In this document: piece after piece, positions 10,185 through 19,264 of the stretch
Position numbering within the stretch: position 1 is the first letter of the stretch
Layout: every line of letters begins with the position of its first letter
Assembly: GCA_027449965.1 (NCBI GenBank)
Contig: DAIDKP010000007.1
Coordinates: 179,322 to 243,321 of the forward strand
DNA: 64,000 nucleotides
From: Acidobacteriaceae bacterium
Lineage (GTDB): Bacteria > Acidobacteriota > Terriglobia > Terriglobales > Acidobacteriaceae
Direction of reading: 5' to 3'
Translations under genes and position numbers: made by a program
The notes under the pieces: generated by a model
Told to the model about the DNA's origin: nothing
Databases searched by the model: none
What the model saw: only the letters and a program-made list of their open reading frames with translations

Positions 10185-11276
10185 TCATCTGGCGCTGTGC
10201 ACGCCTACCGCCAGCAGATTTCCATATCCCACAATCAACGTCGATCCAACCAGGACCAGAAGGGTCAGCCCAACCAGAACTCTGGTGCGTACGCCGACAC
10301 CGCGCCATTCGTGGAGTGCGATGCCCCACAGCGTACTGAAGACGATGATGCTGGCCATATGCAGTGTCCAGCTTGAGAAGCCATAGCGCTTGCCCATCTG
10401 CGATTCGCCCATGGTGTAGAAGAAGAATTGCAGATACCAGGTGAAGCCGGCGAGCGCGGAAAAGATGTAATTCCAAGGCAGACTGCCGCTGCTGGAAGCG
10501 GGGATATGCAGATATTCGCCGGTGCTACGGTGGCGAAGATGCATGATGACGCACCAAATCGCATTGGTGACAAAGCCTCCGGCGAGCAGGACGATCAACA
10601 CGGGCAGCCCTTGCCAGACGGGCGCAGAACCATTTGCCAAAGCAAGCGCTTTCATCGGATCGCCCGCAGCCAGTCCAAAGGCGAAGCAAGCGCTGAGAAT
10701 GCCGCTGAATGTGGCAACGGCAAGTCCACGTTTGAGATCAAACTCGGGAATGCCCGCGCGCTGCTGTTCGACGGTCAGCTCACGTTCCTTGGAGACGCCG
10801 GCAGCACCTGCGATCACAATGCCCAGCGCGCAGATGGCCACACCCGCCAGGATGATCTGACCGGACTGTTGCGTAAGAAGAGCGCCAAACTCTCCGCGAA
10901 CGAGCGGCGGGAGCAAAGTGCCAAAGACTGCCGTATAACCCAGCGCGACGGCCATCCCCAGTCCCAATCCCAGATAACGCATCGTCAGCCCAAAGGTCAG
11001 TCCGCCAAATCCCCAGAGAATGCCGAAGAGAAAAATCCAGCTCAAAGTGGATGCTGAAGTCTGCGTCAGTACGAGGCCAAGATGGGGCGTCAGCGTGCTG
11101 GCAATCAGCCAAGGGGCGAGAATCCAGCTCACCACTCCGCCCACCAGCCAATACGTTTCCCACGACCACCCTCGCACTCTGCGAAATGGGACATAAAAGC
11201 TAGCCGAGGCCAAGCCGCCGAGCCAGTGCAGGAAAACCCCCAGGATTGGATTTGGCATCAAGCAGGAGTTCTCCAA
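10185..11276 (-). CDS. rhaT: L-rhamnose/proton symporter RhaT
   Basis: 363 aa polytopic protein; PNPILGVFLHWLGGLASASFYVPFRRVRGWSWETYWL RhaT-like N terminus; in rhamnose locus. Confidence 0.85.
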   Translation of the reverse strand: MENSCLMPNPILGVFLHWLGGLASASFYVPFRRVRGWSWETYWLVGGVVSWILAPWLIASTLTPHLGLVLTQTSASTLSWIFLFGILWGFGGLTFGLTMRYLGLGLGMAVALGYTAVFGTLLPPLVRGEFGALLTQQSGQIILAGVAICALGIVIAGAAGVSKERELTVEQQRAGIPEFDLKRGLAVATFSGILSACFAFGLAAGDPMKALALANGSAPVWQGLPVLIVLLAGGFVTNAIWCVIMHLRHRSTGEYLHIPASSSGSLPWNYIFSALAGFTWYLQFFFYTMGESQMGKRYGFSSWTLHMASIIVFSTLWGIALHEWRGVGVRTRVLVGLTLLVLVGSTLIVGYGNLLAVGVHSAR

Positions 11277-11281
11277 GGTGA

Positions 11282-11293
11282 AAGAATGTTCTT
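11282..11293. promoter_or_regulatory. Candidate operator palindrome in the rhaT/regulator divergent region
   Basis: AAGAA-TG-TTCTT perfect inverted repeat between divergent genes. Confidence 0.25.
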
Positions 11294-11324
11294 AATGAAA
11301 CAAATCGAATCGTAGGCTAGCGGG

Positions 11325-12581
11325 ATGCACGCTGTCAATCACAATTCTGCATCCAACACAGTCAGAAAAAGGGAACGCACATTCTCTCGGCAACTTGGAT
11401 GCGCTTCTGAGAAGATGCAGAGAGAGATTGTTTTCGCGAAAGAAGCAACAGACAAAGATAGCGGGAAACAATCGGGAGCACGTGGATTGGCCACCAACAA
11501 GATCAAACGACTATATCTTATCCCCATCCTCTCCAAGGCGCTCGACGTACTTGAGATGTTGGAGGCACATAATGCGCCGATGACACTGGAAGATGTCTTT
11601 CAGCGCTCGCATATCTCCAAGACCAGTGTCTATCGCATCCTCAAGACATTTGTGCACCGCGGATACGTGGCCCACACGGAGTCAGGGGAATATCGTCTGG
11701 TCAGTCGTCCGCGAAGGCTGCGGTTTGGTTTGGCGGTGCAAAGCGCAGACTTGCCGTTCTCACAACAGGTGGCGAATTCTGTTGAGGCTGCGGCGGCAAG
11801 TTCCGGCGTGGAGTTGATTACGCTCGATAACCACTTTGATGCAGAGACGGCGGTCCATAATGCGGAGCGCTTTGTCGCCGAAGGCGTCGATCTCGTGCTG
11901 GAGTTTCAGGCGGAGGAGCATGTTGCACCCCATGTTGCCTATATCTTCAAGAATGCCGGGATTCCGTTGATCGCGATTGATGTGCCGCATCCCAACGCGA
12001 CGTATTTTGGTGTCGATAACTTTGAGGTTGGCTACGAGGCGGGTCTCGTACTGGGACAATTTGCCCAGCGCAAGTGGAAGAGCCGCGTCGACTGGGCGCT
12101 AGGGATTGGTTTTGCTGAGGCGGGAAGCTTTGTGCAAAGTCGTATCAATGGAGCCTTTCAGGGGATTCGCGCACGTTTGCCGGAAATGCCTGCCGAGAGG
12201 ATGCTGACCCTGGAAGGACGTGGAATGCGCAAGCCCAGTCAGTTGATTGCCGCGGATTTTCTCTCCAAGCATTCCAAAGGCGAACGGATTCTGGTGGCCA
12301 CGGCAACCGACTCCAGCGCATTGGGCGTGCTTGATGCGGTGCGCGCGGCGGGGCGTGAACAGGATGTCGCGATTGTAGGTCAGGACTGCATTCCGGAACT
12401 GGTGGACGAGATGCGCTCTGGCAAGAGCGCTATCGTGGGTTCTGTTTCTCATGAAGCGGAAACCTATGGGCCACGGCTGATTCAACTGGGCATCACGATT
12501 GTGCGTGGGAATGCTGTGCCGCCGTATAACTACGTTCGCCACCGCGTGGTGACGCCGGATTCGCTGCGTGACGAGCACTAA
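11325..12581 (+). CDS. Transcriptional regulator: IclR-type winged HTH fused to PBP1-type sugar-binding domain
   Basis: 418 aa; KALDVLEMLEAHNAPMTLEDVFQRSHISKTSVYRILKTFVHRGYVAH (IclR-like HTH), then a PBP1-like region with ILVATATDSSALGVLDAVRAAGREQDVAIVGQDC. Confidence 0.85.
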   Translation: MHAVNHNSASNTVRKRERTFSRQLGCASEKMQREIVFAKEATDKDSGKQSGARGLATNKIKRLYLIPILSKALDVLEMLEAHNAPMTLEDVFQRSHISKTSVYRILKTFVHRGYVAHTESGEYRLVSRPRRLRFGLAVQSADLPFSQQVANSVEAAAASSGVELITLDNHFDAETAVHNAERFVAEGVDLVLEFQAEEHVAPHVAYIFKNAGIPLIAIDVPHPNATYFGVDNFEVGYEAGLVLGQFAQRKWKSRVDWALGIGFAEAGSFVQSRINGAFQGIRARLPEMPAERMLTLEGRGMRKPSQLIAADFLSKHSKGERILVATATDSSALGVLDAVRAAGREQDVAIVGQDCIPELVDEMRSGKSAIVGSVSHEAETYGPRLIQLGITIVRGNAVPPYNYVRHRVVTPDSLRDEH

Positions 12582-12592
12582 GCTTGTGTCGT

Positions 12593-14083
12593 TCAGAGTT
12601 CGCTCTGCGGTGGTAACCACACGGCTTGCGTGCAAAGCTCCACGTGTGGGCGCAGCAATGAAGGCTGGGAATTGTCGCCGTGATCTGCGGCCATCTGCAG
12701 CGCAAGATTGCCAAGCGTAGAGGCCTCAACGGCGCCTGCCGTTACGATGCGACCGGTTGATTCGGCAATCAATCGCAGCAGCAACCGATTGCGCGCGCCA
12801 CCCCCCAGCACGCGAATCTGCGAGTACCGTTTGCCGGTAAGCTCCTCCAGATCGTGCAGTGCCTGAGCATAGCGGAAAGCAAGACTGTTCAGGATTACTC
12901 GTGTGATCGCGGCTTCATCATTGCTACCTTCGGCCAGAGTGATTCCAGCGTGGTCGCGGAGCCGTGTACGAATTTTTTGCGGCATCTCACCGGGCATCAG
13001 CAATTCCGGCGCATCCACTGGGAAGATGGCTTTAGATGGGATCTCGGCGCGCTCGGCTTGCTGTGTCAGTTGGCTGAATTCGAGTTGCTCGCTGGCTCTG
13101 CCCTCGGACAGCCATTGCTCCACGCATTGCTTCAGCATCCACATGCCGTTGATGTTGGTGTGGAAGCAATAGCCACCACTGGCTGCGCCAAGGTTGGTGA
13201 ATCCACGTTCTCGAACAGCTTCTGAAATCACTGGCAAGGTCAGCGCCGCACCCACCAGCGACCACGTGCCGCAGATGATGTAAGCACATTCGACTGGGTC
13301 GCACTGCAAGGTAGCAACAGCAGAAGCCGTGTCATGACAGGCGGGGGCAATCAGGCGGGTCTGACGGTAGGCATTCCATTGTGTCAGATCACCGCGCACT
13401 CTGCCGATCACGGTTCCGGGGGCGACAATACGCGGAGCAAGGGCCGCATTCAAGCCCGCACGCGCGAAAAGCTCCGTATCCCACTGACGTGTTGTTGCAT
13501 CTATTAGTCCTGTGTGTGTTGCGTTGGTCCACTCCGCCACAGGTTCTGCTCCAAGAGTTGAGAGCAGATACTCCGGCAGCAGCATCCATCGCTGTTCGGT
13601 GCTGTGCCGTAATCGATCCGAAGCAAGCTGATAGAGCGTATTGATGCGAAGCGGTTGAACGCCGGTTCGCGCAAAGAGTTCACTCGGCGCGAGTCTTGTG
13701 TCGAGTGCGCCCTTCGCCGCAACGGTGCGTTCGTCACGATAGCAGAATGGATTCTCGACGGCTTGACCCTGGTCATCGAGGCGGACGGAATCCACTGCCC
13801 ATCCATCCACGCCGATCGAGGCGATGCCTTCGGTCACTGTGTCCGCGGCGAGTTTCAACGCGTCGAAGATCTGCTGTGTCAAATGCTGCAGAGGCCAGCG
13901 CAGATTGCCCTTGGAATCCAGATAGGGGGCATTGGGAATTCGTTTCAGAAGTCGAAGGGTGGGTTGTCCGCGTGTCCAGCGCAGCAGAGTGACGCGACAG
14001 CTCTCCGCGCCAAGATCGATCGCGATACGCGCATGGCGATCTTCGGCAGCTTGTAGCTGCGAGGCTTTTGCATGTTGGGTCAC
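12593..14083 (-). CDS. rhaB: Rhamnulokinase (FGGY family)
   Basis: 496 aa; IAIDLGAESCRVTLLRW, GVDGWAVDSVRLD, RVLGGGARNRLLLRLIAESTGR. Confidence 0.88.
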   Translation of the reverse strand: MTQHAKASQLQAAEDRHARIAIDLGAESCRVTLLRWTRGQPTLRLLKRIPNAPYLDSKGNLRWPLQHLTQQIFDALKLAADTVTEGIASIGVDGWAVDSVRLDDQGQAVENPFCYRDERTVAAKGALDTRLAPSELFARTGVQPLRINTLYQLASDRLRHSTEQRWMLLPEYLLSTLGAEPVAEWTNATHTGLIDATTRQWDTELFARAGLNAALAPRIVAPGTVIGRVRGDLTQWNAYRQTRLIAPACHDTASAVATLQCDPVECAYIICGTWSLVGAALTLPVISEAVRERGFTNLGAASGGYCFHTNINGMWMLKQCVEQWLSEGRASEQLEFSQLTQQAERAEIPSKAIFPVDAPELLMPGEMPQKIRTRLRDHAGITLAEGSNDEAAITRVILNSLAFRYAQALHDLEELTGKRYSQIRVLGGGARNRLLLRLIAESTGRIVTAGAVEASTLGNLALQMAADHGDNSQPSLLRPHVELCTQAVWLPPQSEL

Positions 14084-16299
14084 CGCAGAAAGGCCTCAGT
14101 CAATCCGCCATCGACGGGGATCAGGTGGCCAGAAGTGCAGCGCGATTTCTCACCTGCTAGAAAGAGCATGGCCTCAGCGCAATCGACTGGATCGATGGGC
14201 TGATGAGTCAGGGTCCGCCTGGCGTAAAACTCCGCCAGAAGAGTCCGCAATTGCTCATCACTCATGGAATCATCAAAAGCGATGTCATATTTGCCAAGTG
14301 AAGCGCGGACGCGATCGCGCGGAAACATGGTCGAGCCTTTCACGACGGTTGCGGGACTGATCCCGTTGACGCGCACATGCGGAGCCAATCCCACGGCCAG
14401 CTCGCGCACCAGATGGCTGAGCGCGGCCTTGCTTACGTCATAGGCTTCGCTCCCACGCTTGGGCACGACGGCATTGGCAGAGCTCGTCAGCACCAGCGTT
14501 GCGGGCAATCCTTGCTCGCGCAACACCATGGCTGTTTCATCGGCGAGCAGATAGTTCGCCGTCACATTGACGGTCAGCGTGGTGGCCCACTGTTCGTCGC
14601 GTATGATGCCATCCTGCGACGAGGGAAAAATGGCCGCAGTATTCAAGACGGCATCGACGCCGCCAAAGTTCGCAATGGCCGCGTGCAAAGCCGTGCGGAT
14701 CGTTCGTCGATCTGTAATATCCATGGCGACCGCGCAACACCACTCACGCGGCATGAACCCGCTCACCATCTCTGCCGTAGCGTGAGCGGATTGTTCGTCG
14801 CGATCGGCAATCACCAGATGTGCGCCTCGTTCCGCAGCCAAACGTGCAGCTTCACGACCAATTCCGCTGCCACCGCCAACCACCATCAGGACTTTACGGC
14901 TCCACTCTTTCTCCGCAGGCTGTCGTCGAATCTTCGCCTCTTCCAGCGCCCAATACTCGATGCGGAACGCCTCCGATGGCGGCAGCGCAACGTAGTTGGC
15001 AAAGACGCGAAAAGCTGAAGACGGCGCAGCCGGACCAGCCTGTGGAACAGTATCACCACTTTGTATCGGCTTTGCCTCGTCGCTCAGTGCCGCTGCTCCA
15101 TCCATTACGTGAATGGCATTGATGTAAAACTCACCGGTAATTCTGGCTTCTGTTTTATTCTTACCGAAGCTGAACATACCCACGCCGGGAATGAGCACGA
15201 CGGTTGGGCTGGCATCGCGCATCGCTGGCGAATCCTTGAGCGCGTGCTCCCGATAGTAATCCTCATAGCTGGCTCGATACTCGTCCAGCGCTTTTTCAAT
15301 TGCCTGCTTCAATCCTGCAAGATCACCAGCATCACTGTTCCAGTCCACAAACATGGGACGAATCTTTGTTCGAATGAAATGATCCGGACAGCTTGTGCCC
15401 AGATGCGCCAGAGGCTTGGCGTCTCGCGCATTCACAAACTCCATCACATCATCTGCATCGGAGAAACTGGCGATTACGCGCTGCCGGTTGCTCAAGCGGC
15501 CTCGCAGATACGGAGCGATGTTTGTTGCGATTTCCTGCCGCGTCTCGATACTTTGTACTCGTGCACCACCGAAAGCTGGCAGGTTGCGCTGCGTGCGGTG
15601 TTGCGCAAGGAACTGCCCGAGTTGATCGACGATCGTGATGGTGTTGCGATAACACTCACGCTGTGTCTTTCCCCAGGTGAACAGGCCGTGTCCACCCAGT
15701 ACGATGCCGTCACAGTCGGGATGCTTTGCAACTGCACGTTGCAGCATCATGGCAAGTTCAAATCCTGGCCGCTGCCAGGGAACCCAGATGAGTTTGTGCC
15801 CGAATGCGGCATTGAACTGGCGCATCTTTTCTTCACCATTGGCAGCGGCTGCAAGAGCAATTCCCCAGTCCGGATGCAAATGATCGACATGGGCAAAGGG
15901 CAGAAAGCCATGCAGAGGAGTGTCAATGGAGGCGGCAACGGGATTGGCCGCGAATGCGGCAAGCGGATACATGGCCACGATCTCATCTTCATGCTCGACC
16001 CCACGATAGCGCCCTTCGAGTGCGAGAACTTTATCCAGATAGAGCGTTGCAAATCCTGCGCGCTGAATGCTGCCGAGATCGCCGCCCGATCCTTTCACCC
16101 AAAGCACGGTTACATCTTTGCCGGTTAGCGGGTCCTTCTGCACAAGCTTGGAGCTTGTGTTGCCACCGCCAAAGTTGGTCAGGCGCAGGTCAGACCCAAG
16201 CAGATTGGAGCGGTAGCGCAGAAGCTCCGCTTCGTCGAGCGTAGCGGCGTAGGATTCATCCCACTTGTCTTCCAGAAATTTCAATAAATCTTTCGGCAT
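14080..16299 (-). CDS. Bifunctional rhamnulose-1-phosphate aldolase / short-chain dehydrogenase
   Basis: N-terminal class II aldolase region (NTSSKLVQKDPLTGKDVTVLWVKGSGGDLG) plus C-terminal SDR (VVGGGSGIGREAARLAAERGAHLV, YDVSKAALSHL). ATG at 16299 preferred over ORF start at 16365. Confidence 0.9.
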   Translation of the reverse strand: MPKDLLKFLEDKWDESYAATLDEAELLRYRSNLLGSDLRLTNFGGGNTSSKLVQKDPLTGKDVTVLWVKGSGGDLGSIQRAGFATLYLDKVLALEGRYRGVEHEDEIVAMYPLAAFAANPVAASIDTPLHGFLPFAHVDHLHPDWGIALAAAANGEEKMRQFNAAFGHKLIWVPWQRPGFELAMMLQRAVAKHPDCDGIVLGGHGLFTWGKTQRECYRNTITIVDQLGQFLAQHRTQRNLPAFGGARVQSIETRQEIATNIAPYLRGRLSNRQRVIASFSDADDVMEFVNARDAKPLAHLGTSCPDHFIRTKIRPMFVDWNSDAGDLAGLKQAIEKALDEYRASYEDYYREHALKDSPAMRDASPTVVLIPGVGMFSFGKNKTEARITGEFYINAIHVMDGAAALSDEAKPIQSGDTVPQAGPAAPSSAFRVFANYVALPPSEAFRIEYWALEEAKIRRQPAEKEWSRKVLMVVGGGSGIGREAARLAAERGAHLVIADRDEQSAHATAEMVSGFMPREWCCAVAMDITDRRTIRTALHAAIANFGGVDAVLNTAAIFPSSQDGIIRDEQWATTLTVNVTANYLLADETAMVLREQGLPATLVLTSSANAVVPKRGSEAYDVSKAALSHLVRELAVGLAPHVRVNGISPATVVKGSTMFPRDRVRASLGKYDIAFDDSMSDEQLRTLLAEFYARRTLTHQPIDPVDCAEAMLFLAGEKSRCTSGHLIPVDGGLTEAFLR

Positions 16300-16347
16300 C
16301 TCAACCTCAGTCGCGCATCTGTTTGCAGATGCTTCAAACCCTTTCAA

Positions 16348-16364
16348 TGTATCACGATAATACA
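16348..16364. promoter_or_regulatory. Candidate operator palindrome upstream of the aldolase/kinase operon
   Basis: TGTAT-CACGATA-ATACA inverted repeat about 50 bp upstream of the ATG at 16299. Confidence 0.25.
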
Positions 16365-16457
16365 ATAGGGGAATAGATTAACATATGAATTACGAGAGGA
16401 GAGGTCGTGCGAAAGGTGACTCGGCGCTGCTTCAGGGCACGTCAGTATCATGAGAGC

Positions 16458-17159
16458 ATGTCGCTTTATTCGTACCAAACCCTGCTACTGGACGCTGACG
16501 ACACGCTTTGGGAAAACAACATCTACTTTGAACGGGCTATCGCTGCATTCATCAGTTTTCTTGACCACAAGCGGCATTCACCTGTCGAGGTTCGCCAGGC
16601 GCTCAACCACGCTGAGCATGAATCGATTGCGGCAATGGGTTATGGTCTCGCGAGCTTTACGCATTCGCTGATTACCTGTTTTCGACGGCTGAGCGAGCGT
16701 GAAGTTTCGACTGCGGACGAGGAGAAAATTCGCAGTTTCGCCCGCTCCATCGCCGATCAATCCATTGAGTTGATGCCTGGTGTCTCTGAACTGCTGCCGC
16801 AGCTTGCTGCTCGCCATCGGCTCATCCTGATGACCAAGGGGGCGAGGGACGAACAGGCCGACAAACTGGAGCGCAGCGGGCTTGCGCCGTACTTTTCTGC
16901 GATTGAGATTGTTCCGGAGAAAAGAACAGAGGTCTATCGCGAGGTTGTATTGCGTCATCTCTGCGAACCTCGCACCACGTGGATGATTGGAAACAGTCCG
17001 AAGTCGGATATCAATCCTGCGCTTGCAGCCGGGCTCCATGCTGTCTTCGTCGTTCACAAGGACACCTGGGTGCTGGAGCATGCGGATCTGATGACCGTTC
17101 CCGCTGGACAAAAGCTGCTGGAAATCAAGAATTTCTCGCAGCTGGCGGAGTATTTTTGA
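16458..17159 (+). CDS. HAD family hydrolase
   Basis: YQTLLLDADDTLWENN motif I; LILMTKGARDEQ; MIGNSPKSDINPALAAG. Confidence 0.85.
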   Translation: MSLYSYQTLLLDADDTLWENNIYFERAIAAFISFLDHKRHSPVEVRQALNHAEHESIAAMGYGLASFTHSLITCFRRLSEREVSTADEEKIRSFARSIADQSIELMPGVSELLPQLAARHRLILMTKGARDEQADKLERSGLAPYFSAIEIVPEKRTEVYREVVLRHLCEPRTTWMIGNSPKSDINPALAAGLHAVFVVHKDTWVLEHADLMTVPAGQKLLEIKNFSQLAEYF

Positions 17160-17255
17160 AGAGATGCAGGAAAGCGATATCATGCGTGTGACGGGTGCAG
17201 TTTTCGCGTCTGCGCTGGTCTCCGCTTCAATTTCGGATGGATCAGGGGGTTTGTC

Positions 17256-18665
17256 ATGAGCACAGCAATTCGATTTGGAACCTCGGGATGGCGATCAATT
17301 ATCGCCGGTGATTTCACCATCGCCAATGTTCGTTGCGCCGTTGCAGGAATTGCCGCGTACGTGCGGACGCAGCCTGCACCGCACCGCGTACTGGTGGGTC
17401 GCGATCCACGTTTTCTGGGCGAAACCTTTGTGGAAGAAGCTGCGCGCGTATTGGCCGCACATGGTGTGCAGCCGATTGTGATTTCGGAACCTGCGCCCAC
17501 GCCTGCGATCGCGTATGCGGTGAGAACACTCAAGACTTCCGGCGCTATCAACTTCACCGCATCGCACAATCCGCCGGAGTATAACGGCATCAAGTTTTCT
17601 ACGCATGACGGGGCGCCGGCGTTGCCCGAGGTCACTCGGCAGATTGAAGCTGCGATTGTTGCACTGGGTGATGATCCTCAGATTTCGCGGTTGGGTGACG
17701 ATCATCCAACCTTTGAAAGCTATGATGTGAAGCCAGCGTATTTGAAGCGTATCGCTGAACTGGTTGATATGAAGGCGATTGCTGATGCAGGATTGCGTCT
17801 GATCTTTGACCCGTTCTGGGGGGCGGCGCGGGGATATACATCGGAGTTACTGGCGACACATGGAGTCTCTGTCACTACAGTGCATGATTATCGCGACGTT
17901 TTGTTTGGTAATCATGCGCCCGAGCCGGACGATCATCTGCTGGAAGACGCGCGGGAGGCAATGCGAAAGAGTGGAGCTTCGCTGGTGATTGCTACGGACG
18001 GAGATGCGGATCGCTTTGGCATTGTAGATTCCGATGGAACTTTTATTCAGCCAAACTACATCATCGCTCTGCTCTTCGACTATCTGGTGGAAACGCGAGG
18101 CTGGCGCAACGGTGTTGCAAAGTCTGTGGCTACCACAAACCTGATCAATGCCCTTGCGGAGCACCACAATGTGCCGCTCTACGAGACTCCGGTCGGCTTC
18201 AAATACATCGGCGAACTGATTCTTGCCGACAAGATTGTGATCGGTGGGGAAGAGTCCGCTGGGCTGACCATTCGCGGCCACGTTCCGGAGAAGGATGGCG
18301 TCATCGCTGGATTGCTGGTGGCGGAGATGGTCGCTCGACGCGGCAAATCTTTGGGTGTGCAGCTTGAGGAGCTATTTGCCAAAGTTGGTTCGTTCTATCC
18401 GGTTCGCGAGAACTTTCACTTGACGGAGCAGGCCAAGGCGTCCTTCACTGAGAAATTGAAGACCGATCCAGCGGAGTTGAGTGGCCGCAAAGTGGTTCGC
18501 GTGGTTCGCACCGACGGTCTCAAGCTCGTTCTTGAAGACGGTTCCTGGGTTTGCTATCGCCTTTCTGGCACGGAACCTGTGGTCCGGGCCTACACCGAGT
18601 CTCGTGATGCCGCAGACATGGCATCATTGACTGAAGCCGCCAAGGCATTTGTGCTTCAAGCATGA
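17256..18665 (+). CDS. Phosphoglucomutase/phosphomannomutase family protein
   Basis: 469 aa; FGTSGWR, FTASHNPPEYNGIK, ATDGDADRFGI, GGEESAGLT, YRLSGTEPVVRAY. Confidence 0.93.
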   Translation: MSTAIRFGTSGWRSIIAGDFTIANVRCAVAGIAAYVRTQPAPHRVLVGRDPRFLGETFVEEAARVLAAHGVQPIVISEPAPTPAIAYAVRTLKTSGAINFTASHNPPEYNGIKFSTHDGAPALPEVTRQIEAAIVALGDDPQISRLGDDHPTFESYDVKPAYLKRIAELVDMKAIADAGLRLIFDPFWGAARGYTSELLATHGVSVTTVHDYRDVLFGNHAPEPDDHLLEDAREAMRKSGASLVIATDGDADRFGIVDSDGTFIQPNYIIALLFDYLVETRGWRNGVAKSVATTNLINALAEHHNVPLYETPVGFKYIGELILADKIVIGGEESAGLTIRGHVPEKDGVIAGLLVAEMVARRGKSLGVQLEELFAKVGSFYPVRENFHLTEQAKASFTEKLKTDPAELSGRKVVRVVRTDGLKLVLEDGSWVCYRLSGTEPVVRAYTESRDAADMASLTEAAKAFVLQA

Positions 18666-18764
18666 GTGTTAAGGTTTTGGCAGTGCAGCCACGGACAAGC
18701 GCGTGGTCATGATGAGAAGCGAGAGCCTCCGGCATAAGCCGGAAGAACAAAAGGGAAGGGAATC

Positions 18765-19220
18765 ATGATCGAAAAGCAATCACGCATTGATTCCCAGATT
18801 CCTTTTGATCTCCCGAATCCTGGGGGCAATTCCAAGGCCGAAGAGAAGTTACCTCAGGAGCGGTTGAAGCATCTATTCCGCAGCCGAGCTCGAGTCGCAG
18901 GCTCGGTCATGCTGATTCTGGTGGCTTTGCTGCTGGCCTGGGATGTGATCTATGGGCAAAATGGTCTTTCTGCATGGAGCGCGAAGCGTGCCCATGATCA
19001 TATGTTGACGCAGCAGATTGAGCATCTTCGTCAGGAAAATGAAGCGCTTCGTCATCAAAATGAGCGGTTGCAGGATGATCCCGCGGCGATTGAATTTCAG
19101 GCGAGGCAGAATCTGCATTACGCACGCCCGAACGAGGTTATTTTTGCTGTGTCCGTGGCATCACAGCCCTCCACCCAGAGTTCAACCACGGACTCATCGA
19201 CGCCTGCGCCATCCCATTGA
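18765..19220 (+). CDS. Septum formation initiator (FtsB/DivIC-like) protein
   Basis: One TM segment followed by coiled coil (QQIEHLRQENEALRHQNERLQDDPAAIEFQARQNLHYARPNEVIF). Confidence 0.75.
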   Translation: MIEKQSRIDSQIPFDLPNPGGNSKAEEKLPQERLKHLFRSRARVAGSVMLILVALLLAWDVIYGQNGLSAWSAKRAHDHMLTQQIEHLRQENEALRHQNERLQDDPAAIEFQARQNLHYARPNEVIFAVSVASQPSTQSSTTDSSTPAPSH

Positions 19221-19264
19221 AGCGGATGGTTTGAAGTAATTCGTTTCCAAGTAAGCGCCAACCG

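Noticed and set aside
15061-16128. 355-aa ORF antisense to the aldolase domain
   Set aside because: Antisense artefact; no motifs and overlaps catalytic-region codons of the real gene.
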